NCBI GenBank assembly: GCA_021307315.1
Contig: JAJSPD010000087.1
Location: forward strand, 62,001-126,000
Reading direction: 5' to 3'
DNA: 64,000 nucleotides
DNA from: Bisporella sp. PMI_857
Taxonomy: Eukaryota > Ascomycota > Leotiomycetes > Helotiales > Helotiaceae
Shown: one piece after another, positions 11,795-22,670 of the stretch
Numbering within the stretch: position 1 is the first letter of the stretch
How the letters are laid out: every line of letters begins with the position of its first letter
The notes under the pieces: generated by a model
What the model saw: only the letters and a program-made list of their open reading frames with translations
Database searches by the model: none
What the model was told of the DNA's origin: nothing
Position numbers and translations under genes: made by a program

Positions 11795-14700
11795 TTAGAT
11801 CTGGCGGCGGAGTCGAGTTGAGGAGCGCTTTGACAACCTTGGGGTGTCGACGGTAAGCGGCCAAGAATAAGGGGGTTTGTCCCCACTTGTTCTTTTCGTC
11901 GTTTTGGCCTTGGCGTCCAAGAGAATGGCGACGAGCTTCGGGGTTGATGCATAGTGTAGTGGCGTATACCCGTCAGAATTAGTAGCATTGACATCGCAGA
12001 GTTGATTTTCATTTTGAAGCAGCAATGTGATACCCGCCTGGAAGTTTTGCGTTACAGCTATGTGCAAAAGCGTGTTTCCCTCCGTGTCTCTGGTGTCGCA
12101 CCGCCAGCCCCTATCTATCAGGAGACGGAAGATGTCCTCGCAGCGGCAGCGAGCTGCAGCGTGGAGTGGCAGGCCTCCTCGGATATAGCTGGTCCCACAC
12201 GACGCAGCAACTTCCGATTCTTCCAAGATCTGAATGAATTCCACGACCTCTGCGATCTTTCCCCTCGTAACAACCAAATCAAATGACGTGCGGTGCCTGC
12301 CATTTTGCATCCACAGTATATCCCGAGATTGTGTGCACAGCCATTTGGCGACCGCAAGATGGCCGTTTCTCGCAGCGAGGTGCAGAGCCGTGTTCCCCCA
12401 CTGGTCGCCCAGGCCCGTCTCGGCTCGGTGCTGTAAGAGCGCTTGGACACATTTGAGGTGTCCTTCTTTGGCGGTGTGATGCAGAGCCGTCTTTTGCTCT
12501 TTGTCTCTCAGATCTATGTCGGCTCGAGGTTGGTGCTGGAGGAGTGTCTCGATTATCTTTATGAGTCCTGCTTTGGCCGCCACGTGTAGCGGTGTCATGC
12601 CCTTTTCGTTTTTGGGGTTGGTTTGAATGAGGGCGGCGCCAACGGGGTGCGTGAGAAGCTGGACAAGGGTCTCTGTGTATCCCTCCTCTGCGGCGAGAGG
12701 CAGCGGCGTGTTTCGATGGGTGTCGGTCGCAACCGTCTTCAGGTTGCCGCGATCAAGAAGTATCTTGATAATGTCGGTCTGCCCGGTTTTTGCCGCTATG
12801 TTCAAAGCATAGGCACGGTCCCCCTGATCACCGCCGGCATTCCTCTCCAGTAGGGTCCTCACAGCATGGCTATGTCCGTTCTGGGTGGCCCATTCTATGG
12901 CGGACTTTTGGCGGTTTTTATTTGGAGGAGTCAGTGATGGTTGTAACAATGGGTTCTCTCTCCTGCGAAAAGTGTTTCCGGGTAGGAAGTACTGAAGTGT
13001 GGAATACTTTTGGCGGCGGGCAGGTGGAGCTCTTGGAGGGAGGTGGCGCCAGGGCGACTGTTTCTCTGTGCTCTTCCTCTCACCAACGCTCAGCATAAAT
13101 TCCAAGACGCCGAGGTGTCCCTCGCGCGCAGCAACATGTACCGGGGACAGACCGTGGCTGTTAGTTTTATGAATAAGCTCGTCCATATTGCTGGCACTGG
13201 CAGCACGTAGAAGATCCTTGACAGCCCCGACATAACCGTGGTCTGCTGCCAGGTGCAGTGCAGTGTTTCTGTCTATCGCTGCCTTGGTTATGTTGACCTT
13301 GTGTTGCACAAGAGTGGACAGAAGGTCAAAGAATCCTCCCAATGCCGCATACTTGAGCGCGTCGTATCCGGCGGCACTCTCCGCATCAGCATCTGCTCCA
13401 TGTTCAATGAGGATCTTGGCAATTTCTGCCTGTCCAGTACGGGCTGCCAGGTGAAGGCACGTTTCCGACTCGGAAAACCTGGAGGCCTCAGCTTCTAAAG
13501 GAGAAGAAGCTGAGTTATTCGTGTCGTCTACGTTATTCGCCCGCTGAGTCGCAGGCTTTGTTGGTTCTGGCTTCTGTGACTTGCTCTTCGAAGCGGTGGT
13601 CCGGGCATTAGGGTCAGCTTTCTTGTCTAGGAGAAGTAAGACCACACTTTTGTCGCCGCCGCATGTGGCATGGTGAAGCGGTGTAAATCCAGTCTGATCC
13701 CATCTGTTGACAGCGGAGTCAACCGAGTCTTCGACATCCAGCAGGATCTGAATAACCTTTCCAAAGCCCTTCGACGCAGCCAGACCCAGTGCCTCGGTTG
13801 ACCTAGGCCCCTCTCGCAACAGTTTTTGAACCACCACAGCGTGGCCGCTTTGAGCGGCGAGGTCGAGCGATTCACGTATCTGTTCTTGGAAATCGTCGCA
13901 CTCTTTAGCCTCAAGGATGCAATCATCGACCAACTCGGCCAGTCCAAAGTGACACGCTATTTTGAGTGCGCTGTCCAGACGAATGCCACTCTTCCCGAAG
14001 GATGGCTTCAGGTGGTGATAAAGATTTGCCCATGACTTAACTTGTGATTCGTTGTATAGGAATTGTAGAAGCCGATCACGAGCTGCTACCTTAGAACTAG
14101 TGCGGTGGAAGTGTTCGGGCCAGTGCAGGCACGCGTAGCTGAGCAAGCCGAATTCGCAGCCTGCTGGCAGGAAACCCTGATTCCCTGTATTGACTTGAGA
14201 GTCGACTGACTTGGATGCGTGCTGCCCCACTCTCTGTAGGAACTCCAGACAGCAGGAGAGCATGCTATGGTGCTCATCGCCCGTGCTACTATGGTGGTGG
14301 CCGTGGGTGCTCTCGAGAAGAAAAGTCTGAAAAGTGTGGTGGATCAAGTAGAGACGGTTGTCGATGACTCCGATGAATGGAACCATGGAGTGCTTGAGAT
14401 CGCCGATAATGTCCCTGCGGATCATAGCACCTAGGTCAATCAAGTCGGGGGCCTTGCCTACACCTGCATGCGTCTCAGAGATCTCTTGCACTGCGACAGC
14501 CACAGCCAACTCCGTCGGTTTCAAGGGGCGGACTGCGTGGGTGATCCACCCCAAGGCCGCTGAAACCCATTTCCGGTCATCATCCCTGATTGCAACTATT
14601 GCCTGCCTGTAGCAGTCTGTGAGGTCTGTTGGCTGTTCCTGAAGTTTTTGTTTGATGCTCCCTTGCGTATATCGTTTAGCCGTCCACTCCAGAAGGAGCA

Positions 14701-15505
14701 TGTTGAGTTTAACAAGAAGGTAGGGAGACTCGGTTGGCATGGTATTCAGTTGGGCGAGGGCCAGATCCGCAAGCCCACCCCATGCGGCATTCTCTTGGGC
14801 TAACTCGCCTATCGTTGTTTGTACATAGCGCCTTCTTGACAATACGGTGTCGTCACAAGGGCTTAGCGAGATGTCACGGCATTGGCCAGAGTCAATGGCC
14901 GTGGCGTGGAGACCGCTGGATCTTGAGAACAGGAGCTTGAACCGGCCGTTCCCAAGTCTGATAAGCTCTTCCATGCGTTTGACAACCTCCGACTCGAACG
15001 CGGTGCAGTCGTCGGCGGCATCTATAATACAATACACAGATGCATCCTGATCCAGCAGATGGCTCAACAGGGATCTGTAAAGAACCCAGAATGCTTCGGT
15101 CGTGAAGACTCCGTTGCTTGTCAGGAAACTCGAGACGGCCGAGATACGCCGGAAGAGTCGAGGCCGCCAGGAGAGAAGCTGGCGGCATAATGACAGATAG
15201 AGGCTGTAAGGACTATTGGCTCGGATGTTATTCTTGTTGAATGAGAAGTGCAGGGGTATCTGGATTTGCTGCGAGCACTCTTCGTGTTGGTCCAAGAGGA
15301 TTCTAAGTATTTGCGATGCCAGGGCTGTTGTTCCCGATCCCGGTGGTCCGCTGATGCAAAGAATTCCAACCGAGGGGTCGGTTTTCCAGGCAACGAACGC
15401 TTCATGGCGGCCAATCCAATCAAGTGAATGTGGCGATGAGAGTGCCAACTTCAATCGGTGTGTCTGGGGGTCAAGAAGAGATAGCACCCGGAGAAAGTCT
15501 CTCAT
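11795..15505 (-). other. NACHT plus ankyrin block with the longest open frame (1236 aa)
   Basis: This single frame holds the NACHT NTPase core (about residues 45-330), a helical linker with LVIHHTFQTFLLE-type sequence, and then more than ten ankyrin units such as FTPLHHATCGGDKSVVLLLL, TCLHLAARTGQAEIAKILIE, TALHLAADHGYVGAV, MTPLHVAAKAGLIKIIETLL and NTALHLAARNGHLAVAKWLC. Its last 30 or so residues are out of frame. The true continuation, KWGQTPLFLAAYRRHPKVV, starts one base off, at the A-run near 11905. It continues in 11864-10653 and, after another shift near 10665, in about 10640-9997. The long minus-strand frames over this stretch outclass their plus-strand shadows. Confidence 0.9.
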
Positions 15506-15569
15506 AAGGGATTGCTCGGCTAAGTATGTCTGAATGTTAGCCTGGGCATGTCAACTAGCATACACGGAT

Positions 15570-16473
15570 ATTGTCTACACCGCCCCTCAGAACCTGATAC
15601 TTACTCTTTTGTGCTGCTAGAATCAATTCGCAGGCCTTTTCAGCAATGTCCTTTTCATCGACAAGTTACCAGAGCTCTTCGTGCCTATATGGGAAGCCAT
15701 GGCTTGTTTCATCTTGTCGGCCAGAGGTAGCAGCAGTTCCATCAATCTACAGCCCAGCAACTAGTTAGCCGCGAATCCCTCATGTTGCTGCCGCTTCATT
15801 GGCTTGGATGGGTAGGTAGACATACTAGCGGATTACTTCCCGACTCGAAGAAGTTGATTATCTCAAATTTGCACGCGATGGTCTGGAAACTCTCACTGAC
15901 ATCCTGGAGTTCTTCGACTACGCGACGGACCAGTCTCAGGGGGTGCTTTGGGGGGACACTGGGGGCTGACAGGAGACGCAAGTAGAGGTACTCCCAAGCT
16001 GATAGACCGGCCGCTCTGTAGGGTACGCCGAAAAAAAGCTGAATTTAGATGAATTAGCCCCTCAACTCCGTCAAGTACCAGGAACAAATGTGGCCGTGAA
16101 CCTACAGTCGCTAACGTGTGCAGCGAAATATTTCGATACCGCGGCTCCTCTGTCGCTAAAATGAGAGCCTAAGTGTGGATCAGCTGGGCTACAAAGGAAT
16201 TGCTTAGACTTCAGATTAACTCGCACCTGTTTGACAACAGACCCGCCAAGTCCATGGGCGAGAAACACTATAGGCAGTGGCTTGGACAGGTCCCGAGAAT
16301 TCAAGAGTTTTTCCAGCAGCACATTCGATCTCTCATACAATAACCCCCCGCCCATTGAAGAGTCATCCATAAAGGAGAACTCATCGATGACGGCCTCTGG
16401 GAATTGTTGAGAGAAGAAAGTTTTAGGGTCTCCGTCGCCCCGAGGGCTGGCGATCCCCTGGACAATGACAAGG
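15570..16473 (-). other. Alpha/beta-hydrolase-like N-terminal module of the STAND gene
   Basis: Pieces: 16473-16227 (LVIVQGIASPRG to SVVKQ); from 16155 (TEEPRYRNISLHTLAT); and an exon beginning LFFGVPYRAAG, reached by an intron from GTAGGT to ATTCAG that ends near 16038. The last piece runs through VRRVVEELQDVSESFQTI to ESGSNPL near 15807. After a further intron, LMELLLPLADKMKQAMASHI is followed, in another frame, by LVDEKDIAEKACELILAAQK. That joins by a GTAAGT intron to TYLAEQSLMRDFL. Active relatives usually have HSLGG and FGTPHR. Here they read HGLGG and FGVPYR, so the nucleophile Ser and the conserved His are both missing. The junction at 16227/16155 does not keep frame cleanly. Confidence 0.7.
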
Positions 16474-18436
16474 CTGCGGGCGCAATTAGTCTCAATGTCA
16501 CCAGAATAGAAAGTCGCGAGAGAAACCTACTGAATAGGAAAATTCATGGGGCGCAGTAAATTTGAAGGTGAAGATGGAAGGGGCAGGCCGATCAGGTTGT
16601 AAGTGGTGAGAGCTGGATGAGTCTGTACGATACTGTGACTGAACGCATTTGTGATGACGAGACACGCTGTTACCCGACGTTTGACAGCTCAAGCAAAGGC
16701 GGTGACTAACTAGGTGACACAATCTCCAAGTGAATGTAGAGACACATTAAAGCTTCAATCTTGTTATTTGAGTAATAAATGTATGATTTAGCTAGGTACT
16801 GTAAGAGAGACCCGACGACGCTCATCCCATATTGTTCTCCAGGTGGTTAGCATATCTGGGCAAAATGGTTCGTCTTTGGGAAGATCCCATGTCCAGTTGG
16901 TTTCATCCCATAGACTAGTATAATAGTATAAAAGAGTTGACTGATCCCACTAGATAAAGGATCAGTTAGAACTTAATTCCTCTAGAGCTCTCAGGGACTC
17001 GCATCTGCCTTCCAACTATATGGAATGTCTAATGGACTTAGGAGCATCCCCCCGGTATGGATATCTCGTGCCCCACGAGCTCTTATTTGCGCCAGGCAAC
17101 TGCGGGACCCCTCACAAGATTCTCTGAGCCCCAGTTTGGATCTATCCCAAGAGAAACACATAACTTTGCCCCCTTTGGATATTTCTGTTAGAATAGGTAA
17201 TAACGCTTGCCTCTATATACGTCTCCAGAGTGTTTCTACCACTAGAGCTAGCAAAATAATTTTTTTTTTTTGGATATATCTTGCCAAACAGCTAGAGTTT
17301 ATGGCTTGTTTCGACTTGCCAGGATATAGTTATTACCTTCTCACCAATTCCGTCGTTCAATACCTGCCACCCAAGGAAGAGTCGAAAGTTGTTCGTTGCT
17401 CAACCGGGGGTAATTGCTAGCAAGGATAAAGCCTTAGAAATATTCGCTATCAGCAGAAAGTTCCAAGTAGTACAGGCTGTTGGTGCCGCGGTTCGGTGGA
17501 GGTATAGTAGCGGAGAATACTAGTTGTGCTCCTAGCAATAAGGAACCTAATATATAAAAAAGGCGAGAAAGAAACATAGTGTTCTCGTAATAGTAGGGAA
17601 ATGATAATAAAGGTTGGAAGAGATAAGAGTTGTGATGAAATGCAGCATTATTGGGATATAGTTCACAAGTATATAGTTAGGAGTTGGTTGTAGAACATTA
17701 GGTTACCAGGAGTCCATCTACTTTCAATAGCTTTTCTGGTTGAACGTTTCCTGGGGCTGGAGACTCCCAAAGGATGGCAGACAACTAGCGGATCTGCTAA
17801 GGAGTGTGTATCAGAATGTACTACATTTATCTCTGTCAAGCGGTTTGAAATAGTAGAACAAATGGACAAGCCCCATTTCCCAGTTGTAGGAATGGCAAGC
17901 CTCATTGGGATAAGATCACAAAAGATAACACGCAACTGTAGAATGAAACCCAATAAACCTTGGTACCACATTCGGTATGAACTCCGTCTGGTGGCATTGT
18001 CAGTGTTGGACACGCAGTAAGGTACTCTAGGTTCTCGTCACCGCCGCACCGGGCTCAACTTTAAGGGCGAGGCGATGCCCGCTCTTATCAGATCATTTAT
18101 AGCTCTATCATGAAGGCTGAGGTGTTCTCCGCGAGCAGGAATTAACTACGCTCCAGGAATGCCTGCAGATAGTGTCTGGGCTTGGGATAGGACCTAGAAC
18201 TAGTAGAATTTGTTTAAAAATTAAAACTAACAAAAATAATCACTAATAGTTCCAAATATGCAACCAAAAGGCGCTACCACAAAAAACGCCACAATTTTTT
18301 GGGAAATCACAGGTGGTTGTGGCGCGTTTAGTATATGTGGGGGGAAGCATCCCATCCGTCACAAGCACAAGTACAGTTGGTAAGTTGGGCTCAGTGCTGG
18401 TCCTAACTCCGAAATCACAGCCTCTTCTCAGCTCCT
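16474..18436. other. Intergenic, no recognisable gene
   Basis: The 5' end of the STAND gene and its promoter should lie in the first few hundred bases, but I could not place a start. Open frames at 17025-17420 (+) and 17663-18013 (-) have no recognisable features. A T-run lies near 17261-17272. Confidence 0.45.
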
Positions 18437-18445
18437 TTATTTAAA
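18437..18445. repeat. Left target-site duplication TTATTTAAA
   Basis: Identical to 18894-18902 on the other side of the MULE-like MITE; the two copies directly abut the inverted ends. Confidence 0.8.
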
Positions 18446-18893
18446 CGGCGAATGACTAGAATACCATCAAAAAGTGCCCAAAACCCTAGACTACCATATT
18501 TCTGTTGGCATAGGACTGAAATACCACAATTTTGTCTTGGCAAAAAAAAGTGGTATTTCAGTCAAAAGCACGCAAAATGATAGTAATCTAGTTATACAAG
18601 TGTCAATTGTTATAATGAAAACAAAACAAGCTACCCAAAAAAAAGCAGTGCTTTATATACAGGAAACTGGCTAAAGGCCAGTACAAACGAGCTCTGTAGT
18701 GTTAGAGGCCGAAGTAAAGCCGTGACAACTACAGGCTTGCTTATAAAAAAATGTACTACTCTCCCTAAATTACTGTTCTTTTTTTGGCGATGCCCTAAAA
18801 TACCATAAAAGTGGTATTTCAGTCCTATGCCAACAGAAAGTATGGTAATCTAGGGTTTTGGGCACTTTTTGATGGTATTCTAGTCATTTGCCG
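18446..18893. mobile_element. MULE-like MITE with about 81-base terminal inverted repeats
   Basis: The left end (18446-18526) starts CGGCGAATGACTAGAATACC. The right end (18812-18893), reverse-complemented, starts CGGCAAATGACTAGAATACC. The arms match over about 81 bases with only a few mismatches and one indel. The element is flanked by a perfect 9-base direct repeat, TTATTTAAA, at 18437-18445 and 18894-18902. Long inverted ends with a 9-base target duplication fit Mutator-like elements. There is no transposase, so it is non-autonomous. It lies about 400 bases upstream of the F-box gene start. Confidence 0.85.
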
Positions 18894-18902
18894 TTATTTA
18901 AA
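18894..18902. repeat. Right target-site duplication TTATTTAAA
   Basis: Second copy of the 9-base direct repeat flanking the MITE. Confidence 0.8.
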
Positions 18903-19297
18903 ATTGTAGCAGAGTGGCAGCAATTTGCTAGCCAATTAAAAAATAGTTTAAAAATACCACGGTTAAGGTAGTCTTTTTGAAAACTGTAAGTAGGAGTAGG
19001 TTCTTCCAATTTGGAGGCAGGGTGAGGCTAAGCGTAATTCAAAAAAGAAGAGGAAGCCGATTGGCTTCGTGTTTCAGGTGGGGCTAATAACAAGCGAATC
19101 AGGATCTTGTCCTCTCGGCTTAATTGGGTAAAGCCTCGATCCCGTTCCTGGGTGTGCTCTGAAACATGTGACTTTAGGTTATCCAAGTTCGCCAGGGCCA
19201 GCACTTCTGTAGAAATTCTCATCTCAAGATATCATACGACACTTGTCAAGACCTGGATACTATCCAACAGCTTGTTTCGAACATTCAAGCCCCAATC

Positions 19298-20869
19298 ATG
19301 TCTCTCTCGAACCTTTCATCCGAGATTCTTCATAGCATTATTTTGTCTGTATATCTCCAGGACCAGGCGGCCCAATACACGGTCAATACGGATCGCGATG
19401 AATTTGTGAACAGAGAATGTGGAAATGAAGACAACTCTTGTCAAGATCAACGCAGCTCTGAACTACGACCAAGTTGGCAACTGCAGATCCAGTCTTACAA
19501 CACTCAGAAGATCTTGACAGGTTCGCTGGCATCGGGGATCCATCAATGGACCGATATTAATCCTGGATTTCCTCTTCACAAGCTTGTTATTAAGACAGAC
19601 CTAATAGCTCTTTCACAAACTAACCGCCGCCTAGCAGCCCTAACAATTCCACTCCTATTCCGACTAGTTGAGATCAAGACACGTTCAAAGTCTTCCAGCG
19701 AAATCGGACCAATCCAGAGATTTCTCATGACTTTGGTGAAGAATCCAGCTCTAGGAAGACATGTTCAGAACCTGTATTTAAATGCCCCCTTCCGAGACTG
19801 TCCGGAAATATTGCAGGGATATCATGAAGCCGACCTGCGAGATATCGACCAAATTCAAAGAGGAAACGACGCCTTCAAAGACATCACACAACGAATTGAA
19901 CCATGGGATATTCTTGAGTATTCAAAGGAGATGCTCGACTATTTCACAATCCTTCCCTTGTCACGACATTACCTCAAACTGTTCGACTTCCTTCCCAATC
20001 TCAGATCTCTCAAATTGGGCGTTTTTGGCGAGAGGCCGGGGTCTTGCAGCGACGGAGATTGGGAAATCTCAGAGATGCTCTCCTTTCAAGCACTTCAAAA
20101 TATCACTGAACTCGCCTTAGTTGCGGAAGCTCCACCGCGAATGGCTCCACTTCAATTCATTTCACCTAGAACTTTAATTAAGGTATTCAAACTCTCAAAT
20201 TTGAAGAGCCTGTATTTGGAAGGCATTTTAATGAATCGAAGAATTGAGGCTGCAAATGCCGTTGAAATAGGATACTCCTCTATCAAGGAGATCACCTTGA
20301 ACAGAATAGCTACTCCACAAGGTCCACCATCTCTTCTTGCTTGGATTCTCGCTGTGCCCAGGGCCTTGGAGAGTCTGCGCTTTTCCCGCAACGCTGAACT
20401 TGAGAGACACCTGGAGTGTCAGAGTAAGAGCCTGAAATCAGTTATCATAAGACAACTTCAGGGTAGCGACCGGTCCCCCCGAACCTTTCAGACATCTCTC
20501 CCCTGTCTTGAAGAGCTAGGAATTCCAATACAACTCTGTGGTTCTCGAGATCAAGTACCAGTTCAGCACATAATACCCAAACGTTTGAAGAGATTCCGGT
20601 TGTTCGTATATGATTTCGGAATTTCGGAAACGTTTAAAGTTATAGAGAGAATTTTAGATGCGAAACGTTATTGTGTGATTGAATTGGAGATATTGGATGT
20701 GGAGTTCGGGTCCAGCTTCGAGATTGACGTTGAAGATAGTCACCAGAGCTCACAGTATGCTCAATCACGATTTGATCAAGCTGCTGAAAATAGATCAAGG
20801 GTACATGAACTAGAAATGGGGGCTGAGGCTGTGAATATAAAATTGAATGTTTTGCTCAAAGGGTCATAG
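19298..20869 (+). CDS. F-box/LRR-like protein, 523 aa, single exon
   Basis: The frame opens with ATG (MSLSNLSSEILHSIILSV) and is uninterrupted for 523 residues. The first 20 residues and the later IALSQTNRRLAALTIPLLFR (about residues 100-125) form an F-box split by an insert, as in many fungal F-box proteins. F-box proteins link substrates to SCF ubiquitin ligases. After about residue 200, leucine-rich lines recur (FDFLPNLRSLKLGVF, ALQNITELALVAEA, LSNLKSLYLEG, ALESLRFSRNAEL, LPCLEELGIPI). These fit a degenerate LRR substrate-binding surface. There is no signal peptide or membrane segment. It looks intact. The upstream MITE sits in its probable promoter region. The substrate is unknown. Confidence 0.85.
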   Translation: MSLSNLSSEILHSIILSVYLQDQAAQYTVNTDRDEFVNRECGNEDNSCQDQRSSELRPSWQLQIQSYNTQKILTGSLASGIHQWTDINPGFPLHKLVIKTDLIALSQTNRRLAALTIPLLFRLVEIKTRSKSSSEIGPIQRFLMTLVKNPALGRHVQNLYLNAPFRDCPEILQGYHEADLRDIDQIQRGNDAFKDITQRIEPWDILEYSKEMLDYFTILPLSRHYLKLFDFLPNLRSLKLGVFGERPGSCSDGDWEISEMLSFQALQNITELALVAEAPPRMAPLQFISPRTLIKVFKLSNLKSLYLEGILMNRRIEAANAVEIGYSSIKEITLNRIATPQGPPSLLAWILAVPRALESLRFSRNAELERHLECQSKSLKSVIIRQLQGSDRSPRTFQTSLPCLEELGIPIQLCGSRDQVPVQHIIPKRLKRFRLFVYDFGISETFKVIERILDAKRYCVIELEILDVEFGSSFEIDVEDSHQSSQYAQSRFDQAAENRSRVHELEMGAEAVNIKLNVLLKGS

Positions 20870-22670
20870 GTACAGGAACCTGCCAGGGACTGTCTCACTT
20901 GGCTTAAGACATTGATTTCGGCGTCTTTCTTTATTGCCTCGCTATGGCACTCAGTTTAAGAGCATGGACAAGGTTGTAGATAAATAAGAAGAGGTTAACA
21001 TCAAGGAGAAAACTTTTATTATACTAGACAAACCACATATTTAACAGACGGCGAGAGATTACATACGTTCTAGTTTGAGCAAAAGACGATGTTGGTCACA
21101 TGTGTCCGCGAACGCTGTATGGAGAGTACCCCAAGTTGGCGGATTCATCTAGAACCAGGGCGGGGGAATCTTGATGCAACTCAAACTCGGGATTTCGAAC
21201 GATGGGAAGAGAAACTTTTATTTGGTATGAACTAAACCTGGAAACCGGGCCGATCCAGTCTGATCTTGGAGAACAGAATCCCGTGCTCTCGGCATGCTAC
21301 CTGGCTCAATTTAGGAACCTAAGTCGTCCAAAGATAAACCTGATACCTGATACCTCAGCAATCAACACGAAAATGTGGAAACTATAGCCTTTGTCGATTC
21401 CCGCCCCCCGATAGCGACCCGGGTTATGCTTTGAGTTACAGTACCAGAAAACTCACCAAGCCTATTTTAGCACGAGGATATTGCGTAAACGTGGCATACT
21501 AAGAAAATGGCAGAGAGAGTGCGACAAAAGATGCAGCCATCGAAGTGGGAAGTAGCGATGGGATTTATAGTTGAGGTGGGGCGCTGGAGCTCGATTTAGC
21601 GATGGTAAAGTAATAAGGACGCTAGAGTTGCAGGGCAACTAAATAAGATGATTCCTTGTTTAGGAAACTGTGATTTCCTGATGCAGAATCGCCGGCATAA
21701 AAATAACCCTTTTGGAAGGTGAGGCCGAGGTTGAGGTAAGGCAGAATCGGGCGCCGCGCAGGAAATGATGATCTGTAGGGAGCGGAGGTAGCAAGTGAGA
21801 ATTTTGAAAGTAAAGGAGAGAAAGGAAAAAGGGGTGGTTGTAATAGACAATACTGAAAAGTAGGCTGGATGAATCGATGGCGCTTTGCTTAATCGCTAAA
21901 CCCAACAAGGACGCGCTATTCCCTAATAAGTGCCACTAACCCTACCCAAGCCTTTTGTAAAGCTCAAGGTAAACCTACAACGTTATATGCGCATGCGTAA
22001 AAAAATCTGTTTTATGGTGCCTGCTCGGCTCAAAAAATGTAGAAAAAAGACTTGAACAAATACTATTAAGCACTATAGTTAACAGAACAGCAGCAACAAT
22101 ACAAATTCTCGATTCTCGGTACAAGTATTTGCACAACCGAAAGCCGTAACCGAAAATTGTAAAAAGCAGCAAAATGCTTATTATAAGCGGCGAAAACGGG
22201 GGCTTATGTTATCAAAAAAGGAGGGAAGGGGTTGCGTCTGAATATCAGTTTTAATACATAATCGATCCTGCAAATGCACATTTGGAGTATCCGTCTTTCT
22301 CGATGAGTTCCACAAATACAAAAACGATCTTGTCAAGATCAAGTACAAAATCCAAAGGAACCAAGATCTGTGAAGGAATCTACTTAGTTTTGCAGGGTTA
22401 CTCACGGAGATTCAAATTGGTTCCTAAAATGGCTGTTCTTAAATCACACAAAATAGGCACAAGTGCACATGGTTTAAAAAAAAGATGGGGCTATGATTCT
22501 TGTCTGTAATAGCCCTTGGTAAAGTACCGCCACTTATTGTACACACGTAAAAGTGTTGCCCACCTGCACGCAGCGCAGTCCTTGGCAACATCGAGTCCCG
22601 CTTAGAATGCAGTTAAAAGGAGCTATCAGCGCGTCAATCAGTTGCGGTCTCATTTGCTAGGATCAGGGCG
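20870..22670. other. Intergenic, AT-rich, no recognisable gene
   Basis: Open frames here are short and low in content (for example 21596-21850 minus). Nothing recognisable. The terminator/3' region of the F-box gene would be at its start. Confidence 0.5.

Larger units (their letters stand above)
8643..16473 (-). pseudogene. NLR-like STAND gene: alpha/beta-hydrolase - NACHT - ankyrin - SPRY
   Basis: This reads as one large receptor-type gene. Order from 16473 downward: (1) an alpha/beta-hydrolase-like module starting LVIVQGIASPRGDGDP, with PIVFLAHGLGGSVVKQ and, after introns, LFFGVPYRAAGLSAWEYLYL and VRRVVEELQDVSESFQTIAC. (2) NACHT in 15505-11795, with P-loop GPPGSGTT (residues 53-60 of that frame) and Walker B VYCIIDAADDC (157-167). 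(3) Many ankyrin repeats to about 10000. (4) A SPRY domain at 9363-8643. Ankyrin joins SPRY through a 633-base intron (9364-9996, GTAAGT to CATAG) with matching phase, giving LTVHKGTKFIAND. SPRY introns are 9150-9233 and 8870-8933. Breaks: frame shifts near 15680, 11905 (A-run), 10665 and 9020. In fungi, NACHT-ankyrin proteins act in non-self recognition; that role is inferred here. The upstream start is unresolved. It is either a young pseudogene or a gene with sequencing indels. Confidence 0.85.

Noticed and set aside
17025..17420. Plus-strand frame of 131 codons
   Set aside because: No domain, signal peptide or splice structure; contains a T-run translating to FFF and looks like chance or decayed repeat.
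17663..18013. Minus-strand frame of 116 codons
   Set aside because: Inspected for retrotransposon and receptor motifs; nothing recognisable, so not called.
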